Below, piece after piece: positions 17,619 to 27,167 of a DNA stretch of 64,000 nucleotides (the first letter of the stretch is position 1; the number at the start of each line of letters is the position of its first letter). Where the stretch lies: contig RFFC02000034.1 in assembly GCA_005518205.2 (NCBI GenBank), positions 1 to 64,000 of the forward strand, written 5' to 3'. Origin of the DNA: Hormoscilla sp. GUM202 (GTDB lineage: Bacteria; Cyanobacteriota; Cyanobacteriia; Cyanobacteriales; Desertifilaceae). Under the pieces are notes generated by a model that saw only the letters and a list, made by a program, of their open reading frames with translations, made no database searches and was not told the DNA's origin. A program made the translations under genes and the position numbers.

Positions 17619-18029
17619 TTAGTTGTAAGAGACAAGTACTTGACCATAGGTTGCTCCATTAAGACCTTGCCGATTATGGGTAATGCAAAGATATGGACCA
17701 AGCTTGGAGGACCACCTATCGCTATCCTTTCGGCTAGCGTGAGTCAGGTCATTGTCTGAATGACCGAAGCCATCGCAAGTCGCGTGGGGATTCAGTGCTG
17801 CTAGCTCCTGAGTGTAGCCTCGCGGCGAACCACTCAGAAAGCAATTGTTAAAATTAGCGATCGGGTTTGGGGGGTTAATCCACCGATCGGTATAGCCAAG
17901 AGCCCATGCAATACAGTTATAGGTAAGGGTTGCTCCATCCGTCACCATGACAGAGTTCCTCGTCAGATGGGGAAATTCTCGGCTCAAGGTGTTCCACTCT
18001 TCCTCTGTTGGTGTTCTTGGATAAGCCAT
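17619..18029 (-). CDS. DUF7689-like protein
   Basis: A 136-residue protein with YNCIAWALGYTDRWINPP, a Cys-centred motif with later His residues (CDGFGHSDNDLTHASRK) that recalls NlpC/P60 or papain-like folds. The ATG at 18029 has GGAAGGAG just upstream. A role as an effector with the next gene as partner is only a guess. Confidence 0.6.
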   Translation of the reverse strand: MAYPRTPTEEEWNTLSREFPHLTRNSVMVTDGATLTYNCIAWALGYTDRWINPPNPIANFNNCFLSGSPRGYTQELAALNPHATCDGFGHSDNDLTHASRKDSDRWSSKLGPYLCITHNRQGLNGATYGQVLVSYN

Positions 18030-18333
18030 ATTGGCTCCTTCCTCCATTATATTTAGCTTAAGTGTAGCACCCACCGAACCATTCATCAGGCCGATCGCAG
18101 TGGGCCGCGGGCGAAATGACTACCTATTGGCTGACAGGCAGAAAAAACTTGTAGTCAGACTACGCTGTTATACCGCCGGGGGTTCAAACCCCCTACGTTC
18201 CCAGGCGGGAGCCAGGTTTCGAGGCGCCAAGTCGGTTTTAACCGACTAATAAATAATGTTCCAAGTAATTGTAGCATTTTTCCCAAGATGGTATCATGGC
18301 TAATTGCTAGATTCCTGATTAATTAACTCTTAG
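18030..18333. other. intergenic repeats
   Basis: Carries the shared upstream repeat (18060-18150) and a CCGGGGGTTCAAACCCCC palindrome plus GTCGGTTTTAACCGAC (18170-18250). No gene. Confidence 0.5.
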
Positions 18334-18358
18334 GTTTGTAGTAAGGACTAAAGTACTT
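18334..18358. repeat. REP-like hairpin with GTTTGTAGT flank
   Basis: GTTTGTAGT followed by stem AAGGACT, loop AA and AGTACTT (one mismatch). It is the reverse orientation of the hairpin-plus-ACTACRAAC family seen at 30907, 51671 and 61024. It lies just past the 3' end of the DUF3368 gene. Confidence 0.55.
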
Positions 18359-18369
18359 GCGATCGCCCT

Positions 18370-18855
18370 CTATTCTCCTACTTGCTGTAATATTTCAGCG
18401 TAGAGCTCTGTACTCACTCGAAATCCGACTTGTGCGATCAAATCATCCATTAAAAGTTTGACGACTGGAATTAATCCTCTACGTTTAGCCGCCATCAGAA
18501 TCCCCAAAACTCCAGTTAACTTGAGACCAGAACTACGGGCGACTTTTCGACCTAGTTTCTCGTCTATCAACAGCAAGTCTGCATTCAATTCGATCGCCAG
18601 CGCTATGGCTTCATTTTCCCCAGCATTTAGTCTCTTTGGGAAACTGCCGATCGGGCTGTAATCTGTCACCTGTTGAGTTTTAATCCAGGAGAGAGTTTGC
18701 ACTGCTGCTGCACCAACATCTGTTTTCCCCGCATTCGCAATTTCGTCATAAACCGCTGTGGGAATGATAATTTGATTGTACAACTGTTGCAGCAGATTTA
18801 ATTGCCCGATCGCAGCCATACTGATTATTGGTGAAGTGTTACTGACTACAATCAT
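18370..18855 (-). CDS. DUF3368 PIN-like toxin
   Basis: A 161-residue protein, MIVVSNTSPIISMAAIGQLN, with NAGENEAIALAIELNADLLLIDE, the DUF3368 signature. The ATG at 18855 overlaps the antitoxin stop by one base (TAATG). Length is normal. Confidence 0.85.
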   Translation of the reverse strand: MIVVSNTSPIISMAAIGQLNLLQQLYNQIIIPTAVYDEIANAGKTDVGAAAVQTLSWIKTQQVTDYSPIGSFPKRLNAGENEAIALAIELNADLLLIDEKLGRKVARSSGLKLTGVLGILMAAKRRGLIPVVKLLMDDLIAQVGFRVSTELYAEILQQVGE

Positions 18856-19097
18856 TACCAACCCATTTCTTCAATAGTTTTGAGGTCTTCTCTAAACTCC
18901 GCTACTCCGTAATGGATGGGAATTTGACGACTACCTAGCAAGCGCAGGAATTGCAGTTGATTCATTTGGGCAATGTGACTGGCTTTGCCGAGGCTAATTC
19001 TTTCCTGGCGGAATAGCATAATTGCAATTTCTCGCAGAAATTCTTTCTCTGACATCCCGGCGGCTTCTATAATTTCATCAGAAATAGTTACGCTCAT
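18855..19097 (-). CDS. UPF0175 antitoxin
   Basis: An 80-residue protein, MSVTISDEIIEAAGMSEKEF, with LREIAIMLFRQERISLGKAS and a helix-turn-helix-like AQMNQLQFLRLLGSR. UPF0175 proteins pair with DUF3368 toxins, here directly downstream. Its start overlaps the end of a vapB-derived fragment by 4 bp. Confidence 0.85.
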   Translation of the reverse strand: MSVTISDEIIEAAGMSEKEFLREIAIMLFRQERISLGKASHIAQMNQLQFLRLLGSRQIPIHYGVAEFREDLKTIEEMGW

Positions 19098-19294
19098 GCT
19101 TCTAGCTCCTGTATCTCTCTTGATTGTAGCAGGTAGTACGACTGGCATATTTCCGCAATTATCTCTTCTGGACTGCGCGTGTCTTCCCAACTTCCAAAAG
19201 TTGATAACAATGCTGATGGTGGATCTTCTCTGGGCGGCGCACTTCCGCTGGACTCAGTTGAATTTAACTCGATGCTATCTATTCCTGTAGTCAT
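19094..19294 (-). pseudogene. VapB-type antitoxin fragment fused ahead of UPF0175
   Basis: A 66-residue frame. MTTGIDSIEL and PPSALLSTFGSWEDTRSPEE match the antitoxin at 16661-16930, but the central helix is deleted and the last 18 residues differ. It appears to have donated its promoter and start to the UPF0175/DUF3368 pair by recombination. Confidence 0.65.
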
Positions 19295-19573
19295 AATACC
19301 TGCGGTAATTTGTAGTACACGTGCAGATTATCGGTTCGGGAGGTGGACATAGCCCCATACCCCCTATCTCTAGTATAGTCGGGTAAGCAAGTTTTGGGCC
19401 CAGATAATGGTCTCCGACTCCGGTCCCCGCCTGTAACCATAGTATAGCACCCACCGAACCATTCATCAGGGCGATCGCAGTGGGCCGCGGGCGAAATGAC
19501 TACCTATTGGCTGACAGGCAGAAAAAACTTGTAGTCTGACTACGCTGTTAGCCCGCCGGGGGTTCAAACCCCC
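19295..19573. repeat. second copy of vapB upstream region
   Basis: Near-identical to 16931-17160, then a CCGCCGGGGGTTCAAACCCC palindrome. No independent gene. Confidence 0.7.
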
Positions 19574-20159
19574 GCGCGAAGCCAAGCGCGAAGCCAAGCC
19601 CGTTCCCAGGCGGAGCCGTGGGAACGAGGGGCCCGGCTACATGAAAATGCTCCCATCTCTCGTTCCCTGACTCTGGCAGGGAACGTAATTTAGAGGCTCT
19701 GCCTCGGCTGTATATCACTTTTTTTATGAGCTATATTCCCATTACTCGTTCCCTGACGGGTGTGGTCAAAACCCGTTGGTAGGAGCGCGAAGCCAAGCGC
19801 GAAGCCAAGCCCGTTCCCAGGCGGAGCCGTGGGAACGAGGGGCCCGGCTACATGAAAATGCTCCCATCTCTCGTTCCCTGACTCTGGCAGGGAACGTAAT
19901 TTAGAGGCTCTGCCTCGGCTGTATATCACTTTTTTTATGAGCTATATTCCCATTACTCGTTCCCTGACGGGTGTGGTCAAAACCCGTTGGTAGGAGCGCG
20001 AAGCCAAGCGCGAAGCCAAGCCCGTTCCCAGGCGGAGCCGTGGGAACGAGGGGCCCGGCTACATGAAAATGCTCCCATCTCTCGTTCCCTGACTCTGGCA
20101 GGGAACGTAATTTAGAGGCTCTGCCTCGGCTGTATATCACTTTTTTTATGAGCTATATT
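19574..20159. repeat. 211-bp direct repeat, 2.8 copies
   Basis: Units start at 19574, 19785 and 19996. Each carries GCGCGAAGCCAAGCGCGAAG, GGGAACGAGGGGCCCGGCTA and TCACTTTTTTTATGAGCTAT. The third copy breaks off at 20159. Copies look identical, implying recent expansion. Parts recur at 58670-58870. Confidence 0.9.
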
Positions 20160-20249
20160 TGTAAATATAAGATACATTTATTTAGCTGCTTACAAATTTT
20201 ATACATCACCTCGGATGCTGCACGACGACGGAACACAATAAGCGTTTGT

Positions 20250-20413
20250 TGGCTTACATGACTCTCTTACTGGCTTACATGACTCTCTTACTGGCTTACA
20301 TGACTCTCTTACTGGCTTACATGACTCTCTTACTGGCTTACATTCTTTTATTGTAAGCTACAAGAAGCAAATGTAAGCTGACAAGAAGCAAATGTAAGCT
20401 GACAAGAAGCAAA
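20250..20413. repeat. two adjacent 21-bp tandem arrays
   Basis: TGGCTTACATGACTCTCTTA(C) occurs four times plus a partial (20250-20343), then TGTAAGCTGACAAGAAGCAA(A) three times (20351-20413). Both have a 21-bp period and share the CTTACA/TGTAAG core in opposite orientation. Confidence 0.9.
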
Positions 20414-20868
20414 TGTAAACGAGGGTGTAGGAGCAGTTGTGTACTCCGAGCCCCCCAAAACCCACCGTGGCGGGCGATTGGCGAGGCAATGGGGTGCGGT
20501 CACAAGTAGTTGATAACCTGGAGCATGCACAGACAGGCTACCGGTCCTGCGCTAAAGGCGCACTTCCGCTGGACTCAGTTTAATTTGACTCGATGCTATC
20601 TATTCCTGTAGTCATTTGACCTGCCGTAATTTGTAGTACATGTGCAGATTATCGGTTCGGGAGGTGGACATAGCCCCATACCCTGTATATTTGGGCAATT
20701 ATCTATTCTGGACTGCGCGTGTCTTCCCAACGGTAGCACCCACCGAACCCCGATCGCCCCCCGATCGCAAAAAATAATTTGTGAGATATGAGAAACCCGG
20801 CTTCTCTAAGAAACAGAGTTTCTGGCATCTTTCGAGTAATGGTCAATTTGTTGCTTATCGCCTGCCTA
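20414..20868. other. intergenic, third vapB-region fragment
   Basis: 20560-20740 repeats pieces of the vapB start and upstream region (CGCTGGACTCAGTTTAATTT, GGACTGCGCGTGTCTTCCCA), with an internal deletion. An AGAAACCCGGCTTCTC palindrome lies near 20790. Confidence 0.55.
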
Positions 20869-23800
20869 TTAGAACCCGATATCGAAGGATTGCAGGTGGT
20901 CTATAATTGCAGCAGCAGTGGTACGGGTGGCATCTGGACCAAGTGCTTCATCAATTACAGCGTTGCCTCCAAAGCCAAACAGATAACGCATCATCATTAT
21001 GCCGTCTGTCAGCGCGTCTGCCATCCCATTGCCATCTACATCTAGCATTGTCTCCCGCGCCATATCTAAGTAATTGGTAATCTCCAAGGCAGTAGTACGG
21101 GTTGCTCCTACACCAATTACACTGTCAATTAAAACGTCGCCCCGAAACTGAAAGAGATAACGTATTACCGCAACACCATCTGTCAAGGCATCTGTTTCGC
21201 CATTGCCGTCAATGTCGAGATTAATGGCATCGGGTGGGGAGTCGCTGTCATTGTCTGTAATGCTAGCAATCACATTCGCTATCTGAATGGCATTGTAATT
21301 GGAGTCGGCGCTGCTAGCGGTGTGAGAAATCGTGCTAGCATGGGTTCTCTCTACCCCTGAGTCATCAACCGCTGTTACTGTCACGGTTTGCGGCGCATTC
21401 CAGTTATCGGGAGTGAAGGTAACGCTAGTAGGTGCAGTGGTAGATTGGTCGTCCGATGCAATTTCGATGATGACATCAGCAGTGGGTTGGGCATCAAGCA
21501 CCACCATGTAGTCATCTGTGGCACCGCCTTCAGTGATGTTGGTGCTGCCGCCGGATTCGGTAATGGTGACGGAAGATGGACTTGGAGATGATGTTGAAAG
21601 AGGAATGTTTACTGGTATGGCATCAAAGTCGTAGCCGGGAATTTTGCTGCCCCTCGTGAAATTGATAGTCGTACCGGCAAAGTCTGGTGTTGTTGTGAAG
21701 TTTGCCCTGTATAGAAGAGCTGGTATTTGCCCGGGAAAATTTTTCTCAAGGCTGGCCCAACTGACAGTGACAAAAGTATCAGTTGTGAAATCGGAGTCGA
21801 AGTCCTGATTGTCTGGTTCTGGTGTGCCTACATTCCCAATCGAACCCACTGATAATAAGGAGTTTAATTCTGAAAAATTTATCTGTGAAGAGTCGTAGTG
21901 CAAACGCAGTTCTAATGCTGTCAGGTTCGGGTTATTGTCAGATGTCCTATAGTTAACGTTGATGCCGACGGGGCTATTCGGACTTGCTGGCGGAATCAAT
22001 AAATCGGGATAAACAATCTGGCTGGGTTCTTCATCCTCAATAATGCTTCGTTCCAAATCCAAGGCGATCTCACCCTCGGCACCGCTATAGCCTTCCACAG
22101 CAATGCGATAGGTGGTTCCTGCTGTCGCATCAAACGTCACCCGGCTTGTTCTTGATGAAGGGTCGTCAGGATCCGAGATCGTTGGGTCATCGTCATTGCT
22201 AGCAATTTCAGTCAAGCTTGAAACTGAGTTACCAGTGTAGACTGCTAAGAGAGTATCAAAGTCACTCCCAGCAGTTATGAGCGTCACCTCACCTGAAGTC
22301 TCAGGTGTATAGTTCCACCAAACTGAGCCGCCGCCTGAGTTACCAGCATGGTTAGGTTCGCTTCCTTCTTTTGTGGCACCAATATTCCTACCATCTACAG
22401 TACCCGTACCAGTTAAATCAAAAGCTTGATTGAAGTTATCGTTGGCTGGTCCGGTGAAAATATTCTCAGGTTCGGTCAGATTCAAGACAATTTCACCCTG
22501 GGCACCGATATAGCCGTCCACAGCAATGCGATAGGTGGTTCCAACTGTAGCGTTAAACGTCACGCGGCTTTGACGACCTCCTAAAACTGGGTTATCATCA
22601 TTGCTCGCAATTTCAGTCAAGCTCGAAACTGAGTTTCCCGTGTAGACTGCTAAGAGAGTATCAAAGTCACTCCCAGTCGTTGTTAGGGTTACTTCACCAG
22701 AACCCCGGGCTGTATAGTTCCACCAAACTGAATTGTCCTGTGACAAAAAACCTACATGATTGGGTTCGCCAAGTTCTTTCGTTGCATTAATATTCGTACC
22801 AAACGCAGTGCTACCAGTTAAATCAAACGCTTGGTTGAAGTTATCGTTGGCTGGTCCAGTCGCAACCGTCTCATATTCGAGGTTCAATTCAATGTTCCCT
22901 TGACGACCACTAAAGCCATCTACAGCAATTCGATAGGTAGTTCCAGCCGTAACCGGAAATTCTACACTGCTTTGCAAACCTTCAAAATCATCATTGCTAG
23001 CAACTTCGCTCAAGCTGAAAATTGAGGTTCCCGTGTAGACAGCTAAGGTGGTATCGAAGTCGCTGCCAACAGTGGTTAGGGTGACCTCTCCTGAAGTTTG
23101 GGGTGTAAAGCTCCCCCAAACTGAGCTGCCGCCTGAGTTACCAGCATGATTTGGTTCACTTCCTTCTTTCGTGGCACCAATGTTCGTACCATTAAACGTG
23201 AAGCTACCAGGTGTCCCGCTGATTAAAGATGCCTGGTTGAAGTTATCGTTCGCTGGGGCGATAATGAAAGGATCGAGCACCTCCAGCCTGTCGCTGGTAA
23301 TTATACCTGTATTGTTGTCTTCATCAAACTCAAATACGGTATTGAACGAATCAATTTCCCAACCAATGTAGTATTCACCAGCAGGAATATCTGGAAGATC
23401 GCCTTCCCAGATCGCATCAGCCCATGTAAATGGTTCGAGGGAAGAGACTGTCGTACTGCCAATTAGATAATCGCCGAAGCCGTTAATAAAGGTGTCTGTT
23501 GAGGCATAGAAAGATACCGTAAACTCTCCTGCTGTTGCAGTCCCGTTGTTCCGAACTACGGAACGCAATCGTAAAGTATCTCCAACTTCTACTTCACTAT
23601 CAGAAAAAGAGGCGAAGCTGGTGTCAAACCAATCGTCGTAGTCTACCAAATCTGGTCGATCGGTGGGTGGATCGTCTTCGGAGATCCAATCTTGCAGGTC
23701 GTTGAAGCGTGTGCTCGTGATCCGTGTAAACTCGTTATATACTGGAACATCACTCAAAGACCTTGAATTTGAAACAACGCCATAGACAATCCGTTCCTCT

Positions 23801-24570
23801 GTACTGGGACGATAGATCCAAAGAGGACCGCCACTATTTCCACTTCCGATGTCAAGTTCCGTACTGCGCAAGGTCAAGGTCTGGGTACTCGTGATATCTC
23901 CTGACTGCCGTACCATGTCATAGTTGTCCCACCGATTGTCGCCGTCTGAGTCAAACCGATCGCTAGGATAGCCAGCTACATTGACGAGAGTCCCACTGCT
24001 GAGGTTATTGTCGTATCCGTACTGGAACCAACTCGTGTAGTTGCCGATGTTGCGATCGAGGGTGACTAGCCCCAAGTCATAGTCAAAATCTTCATCCTCA
24101 GTCCATCCAGAATAGGAGCGCAGATTAACTGAGTTAGCTTCGCCATAGTATTCGTAGTCAGCCCGATTCCGAGAAGTAATATCCCCTGTAGACCCTAGCA
24201 TCACTTCGATGCGGTCTGCCCATCCACCCTTTTCCTCGCTATACACGCAATGTCCTGCTGTTAGAACGTGGTACGGACTAATCATGGCACCAGAGCAAGT
24301 GCTGGAAGTGCCATCTGACCAATAACTAACCATCCGACCTACTGCACTAAACGGGTAAGACGTTGTGTCGCCCACTCGCTCTCGATCGTCTGGTCCAAAG
24401 ACAAACGCTGGCGATACCTCTAATGATGTGTTGCTGATGTCACCTGTCATGCTTGAAGCTGGTAGCAGTTCTCCAATCCCATCAAATCCTGAACTGATTG
24501 CATCCTGTTCGGGAACATCTTGCAGGACCGGTTGTTGAGCCTCCGAAAGAATGTCTTGTTTTGTATTCAT
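20869..24570 (-). CDS. multidomain V8/trypsin-like serine protease with PPC-like repeats and dockerin
   Basis: About 1,233 residues from MNTKQDILSEAQQ (a start 48 bp upstream at 24618 is possible). Domain order: S1-family protease with LTAGHC (His), DYDLGLVTL (Asp) and GSGNSGGPLW (Ser); a CARDB-like domain (VEVGDTLRLRSVVRNNGTAT); three PPC-like modules each starting PANDNFNQA; a cohesin-like domain; a Calx-beta-like segment; and two dockerin-type Ca-binding repeats (DIDGNGETDALTDG and DVDGNGMADALTDG). No classical signal peptide is seen, although all domains suggest secretion. The PPC repeats are about 120 residues and internally similar. Confidence 0.85.
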   Translation of the reverse strand: MNTKQDILSEAQQPVLQDVPEQDAISSGFDGIGELLPASSMTGDISNTSLEVSPAFVFGPDDRERVGDTTSYPFSAVGRMVSYWSDGTSSTCSGAMISPYHVLTAGHCVYSEEKGGWADRIEVMLGSTGDITSRNRADYEYYGEANSVNLRSYSGWTEDEDFDYDLGLVTLDRNIGNYTSWFQYGYDNNLSSGTLVNVAGYPSDRFDSDGDNRWDNYDMVRQSGDITSTQTLTLRSTELDIGSGNSGGPLWIYRPSTEERIVYGVVSNSRSLSDVPVYNEFTRITSTRFNDLQDWISEDDPPTDRPDLVDYDDWFDTSFASFSDSEVEVGDTLRLRSVVRNNGTATAGEFTVSFYASTDTFINGFGDYLIGSTTVSSLEPFTWADAIWEGDLPDIPAGEYYIGWEIDSFNTVFEFDEDNNTGIITSDRLEVLDPFIIAPANDNFNQASLISGTPGSFTFNGTNIGATKEGSEPNHAGNSGGSSVWGSFTPQTSGEVTLTTVGSDFDTTLAVYTGTSIFSLSEVASNDDFEGLQSSVEFPVTAGTTYRIAVDGFSGRQGNIELNLEYETVATGPANDNFNQAFDLTGSTAFGTNINATKELGEPNHVGFLSQDNSVWWNYTARGSGEVTLTTTGSDFDTLLAVYTGNSVSSLTEIASNDDNPVLGGRQSRVTFNATVGTTYRIAVDGYIGAQGEIVLNLTEPENIFTGPANDNFNQAFDLTGTGTVDGRNIGATKEGSEPNHAGNSGGGSVWWNYTPETSGEVTLITAGSDFDTLLAVYTGNSVSSLTEIASNDDDPTISDPDDPSSRTSRVTFDATAGTTYRIAVEGYSGAEGEIALDLERSIIEDEEPSQIVYPDLLIPPASPNSPVGINVNYRTSDNNPNLTALELRLHYDSSQINFSELNSLLSVGSIGNVGTPEPDNQDFDSDFTTDTFVTVSWASLEKNFPGQIPALLYRANFTTTPDFAGTTINFTRGSKIPGYDFDAIPVNIPLSTSSPSPSSVTITESGGSTNITEGGATDDYMVVLDAQPTADVIIEIASDDQSTTAPTSVTFTPDNWNAPQTVTVTAVDDSGVERTHASTISHTASSADSNYNAIQIANVIASITDNDSDSPPDAINLDIDGNGETDALTDGVAVIRYLFQFRGDVLIDSVIGVGATRTTALEITNYLDMARETMLDVDGNGMADALTDGIMMMRYLFGFGGNAVIDEALGPDATRTTAAAIIDHLQSFDIGF

Positions 24571-25116
24571 TTGCCTAACCAATGAAGATGTCTTGCGAAA
24601 GCATCGATTTATATACATCCACTAGCCGATAAATTTTCTGCTTCGCCTGGGCAGTTACATCATAATAGTATATAATTGTTTACATACTTCATGATTGTTG
24701 TTTACATAACTTCACGATCGCACCAGTGGAAGTAGAAAACTGGGCAAACGCGATCGACTGTCGGGAAGACCTCGCCTGGGAGAAAGAATTTTCCGCAAGC
24801 GTATCGGCCCTCATCCAAGAACTCGCCAACCCTCTCCTAACCCGTCCCTTATCGGAAGATCCCGCCCGAGAGTGGCGACCAAGACTAACAACAGATAGCG
24901 ACACGCTACGCTACTAATTTTACTCCTTTGTTGTCAAAATTTTCGTAGAACAGGCATTCCCGTCTCTTCTACACCAGGCGATCGCGCCCGTGAAAAAGTG
25001 CGATCGGCCTCAAAATATATGCGGGTGTTGGAATTAAGAAACCCGGTTTTTTGCTCATACCGGGTTAGATGGCCACCGATGAATTAACCGCCAAGGCACC
25101 AGATGGGAGACTCAGA
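24571..25116. other. upstream region of the protease and a small open frame
   Basis: AT-rich segment 24660-24715 (TATATAATTGTTTACATACT) is a likely promoter zone. On the plus strand 24726-24917 encodes VEVENWANAIDCREDLAWEK-type sequence that looks like a piece of a larger protein, without start or family match. HIP1 sites and one hairpin follow. Confidence 0.35.
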
Positions 25117-25455
25117 CTAAATAAACTCAACGTGTTGGCACATAGATTCCGAAGTTTGAACCTCCCAAATACCAACAAGAGACTTGACAATTTCCCCAAT
25201 ACTTCTACTTTGCTGGTGGCAATAGACAATCCCCGCGTGTTCCGCCCCGCGTCGATGCAACCTCAGAAAATCGGCATCGTGAGTAAAAACTACGCGCCCC
25301 TGCCCCAAAGCAAAAGCCAGGTGTTCTTCATCGGACACCCCCATAAGTTCAACCTCTGGAGTTGTCGTCACATCAATTTCACGCCGTCTCAAACCATCCG
25401 CGATCGCCCTCTCAACGCTCTCATCTAAATGAAATTTAATTTTGTCCGCCATCAT
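25117..25455 (-). CDS. DUF5615 PIN-like toxin
   Basis: About 112 residues, MADKIKFHLDESVERAIADG, with GQGRVVFTHDADFLRLH; the LDE and DADF positions are the presumed acidic site. AGGAG lies 5 bp before the ATGATG start. It overlaps nothing but starts 8 bp after the DUF433 stop. Confidence 0.85.
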   Translation of the reverse strand: MMADKIKFHLDESVERAIADGLRRREIDVTTTPEVELMGVSDEEHLAFALGQGRVVFTHDADFLRLHRRGAEHAGIVYCHQQSRSIGEIVKSLVGIWEVQTSESMCQHVEFI

Positions 25456-25463
25456 CAAATCTC

Positions 25464-25757
25464 CTACCATTTAGGCATTTTTGATGGAATTTCAGCTTGC
25501 ATTTCCCTCACCAAATCCTCATCCTCTTGCATTTGCCGTCGGATTTCGTGGAAATGATCGTGGTAGTAAGCCAAAACCGCATAAACATCTGCCAAATTAA
25601 TAGTTGGATATCGAGACACGATTTCATCGGGAGACATCCCCTTTTGTTCGTGCCAAACTACCACATCTTGGACGCGAATGCGATGGCCGGCAATTCGAGC
25701 TCGGCCACCGCAAACGCCGGGAGTAACCTCAATATGTTTGGATGTTACCGTTGTCAT
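25464..25757 (-). CDS. DUF433 antitoxin
   Basis: A 97-residue protein, MTTVTSKHIEVTPGVCGGRA, with RIAGHRIRVQDVVVWHEQKG, the DUF433 signature. It is the antitoxin of the DUF5615 gene downstream. Its promoter and first 11 codons are duplicated at 50779-50908. Confidence 0.87.
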   Translation of the reverse strand: MTTVTSKHIEVTPGVCGGRARIAGHRIRVQDVVVWHEQKGMSPDEIVSRYPTINLADVYAVLAYYHDHFHEIRRQMQEDEDLVREMQAEIPSKMPKW

Positions 25758-26036
25758 AGACCTAATTTGAGTTAAGTTGACAAAATCCATTATAACACAA
25801 CTTATTTTAACTTTTCATTTCCTGCCAACTATGTTGCCAACCATGCTGCGATCGCACCCGTGAAAAAGAGCGATCGGCCCACTTCCACAAAAAAAGATGT
25901 GGAGGCAACCCCAGTTACCCCCACAAAATCTTTGAACCCCCGGCGGGATAACAGCGACGAAAAAGCGTGTAGTGAAGTGGTAGCAAAAAGTTTGACAATA
26001 GTATAAGATGAGATAGATTAGACATTGAGGAGAAAT
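25758..26036. promoter_or_regulatory. divergent intergenic region before gcvT
   Basis: Between the DUF433 gene and gcvT. TTGACA at 25992 followed by AT-rich TATAAGATGAGATAGATTAG and GAGGAGAA before the gcvT start suggest a promoter and ribosome site. A CCCCCGGCGGG repeat lies near 25938. I see no clear glycine riboswitch. Confidence 0.4.
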
Positions 26037-27158
26037 ATGGCTCATCAGTCCCAAACAGAACTAGCCCGATCGCCCCTATATGCAGTCTGCCAAGAACTCA
26101 AAGCCCGGATGACAGAATTTGCAGGCTGGGAAATGCCAGTGCAGTTTACAGGCATTCGTGCGGAACACGAAGCAGTGCGCAGCAACTGCGGCATGTTTGA
26201 TGTCTCCCACATGGGCAAATTTGCCCTGCTAGGTAAGCAGGCAGTTGAGCAACTGCAAGCGCTAGTGCCTTCTGACTTGGGACGACTGCAACCTGGGTTC
26301 GCTCAATATACGGTACTGCTAAAGCCGGAAGCAGGCATTTTGGACGACATCATTTTTTATTACCAAGGTCAGGAGGCGAAGGACGAGCAACGGGGCACCA
26401 TCATTGTCAATGCCGCTACCAAAGTCAAGGATTTTGACTGGTTGCTTGCACATCTTGACCGCGATCGGGTAAAATTACAAGACCTCTCGGCAGATAAAGC
26501 CCTGATTGCAGTGCAAGGTCCAGCAGCAGTAGACTATCTACAGCCATTGGTAGAAGCTGAACTATCGAAAGTGGGGCGTTTCGGCCATCTAGAAGCATTA
26601 GTCTTGGGCCAGCCAGCTTTTCTGGCTCGTACCGGATACACTGGGGAAGATGGCTTTGAGGTAATGGTAGATCCAGTTGTTGGGGAGCAACTGTGGCGTG
26701 CTCTTTTAGATGCTGGCGTCACTCCTTGCGGTCTGGGGGCCAGAGATACCCTCCGCCTAGAAGCAGCGATGGCTCTCTACGGTCAAGATATTGACGAGAC
26801 TACCACCCCCCTGGAAGCTGGTTTAAGCTGGTTAGTCCACCTAGATACCAAGGGTGACTTTATCGGGCGTCAGGTCCTAGAGCAACAAAAGGCAAATGGC
26901 ACGCCCCGACGCCTAGTAGGACTGCAAATGCAAGGGCGTCACATTGCCCGTCACGACTACCCGGTGCTATCTGACGGTCAAGCAGTAGGAGTTGTCACCA
27001 GTGGCACCCTGTCACCTACCTTGGGCAAACCGATCGCCTTAGCATACGTTCCCAGCCAGCTAGCAAAGGTCGGTCAGGAACTGTGGGTAGAAATTCGCGG
27101 CAAAGCATATCCAGCTATAGTGGTCAAAAAACCTTTTTACAAGGCAAAAAGCCGTTGA
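26037..27158 (+). CDS. gcvT: aminomethyltransferase (glycine cleavage T protein)
   Basis: A 373-residue protein, with FAGWEMPVQFTGIRAEHEAV and FDVSHMGK near the N-terminus, LARTGYTGEDGFEV and GARDTLRLEAAMALYGQDID in the middle, all GcvT signatures. It transfers the methylene group from the lipoyl arm of GcvH to tetrahydrofolate. The ATG at 26037 has GAGGAGAA upstream. gcvH follows after a 280-bp gap filled by an 11-bp repeat array. Confidence 0.95.
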   Translation: MAHQSQTELARSPLYAVCQELKARMTEFAGWEMPVQFTGIRAEHEAVRSNCGMFDVSHMGKFALLGKQAVEQLQALVPSDLGRLQPGFAQYTVLLKPEAGILDDIIFYYQGQEAKDEQRGTIIVNAATKVKDFDWLLAHLDRDRVKLQDLSADKALIAVQGPAAVDYLQPLVEAELSKVGRFGHLEALVLGQPAFLARTGYTGEDGFEVMVDPVVGEQLWRALLDAGVTPCGLGARDTLRLEAAMALYGQDIDETTTPLEAGLSWLVHLDTKGDFIGRQVLEQQKANGTPRRLVGLQMQGRHIARHDYPVLSDGQAVGVVTSGTLSPTLGKPIALAYVPSQLAKVGQELWVEIRGKAYPAIVVKKPFYKAKSR

Positions 27159-27167
27159 GGGTATCAA

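Noticed and set aside
19574..20159. Protein-coding repeats (MIYSRGRASKLRS...)
   Set aside because: The open frame is only a product of the 211-bp direct repeat; no start signal, and the composition follows the palindromes.
25940..26036. Glycine riboswitch upstream of gcvT
   Set aside because: The short leader lacks the conserved tandem glycine-aptamer segments as far as I can see; only a promoter-like stretch is evident.
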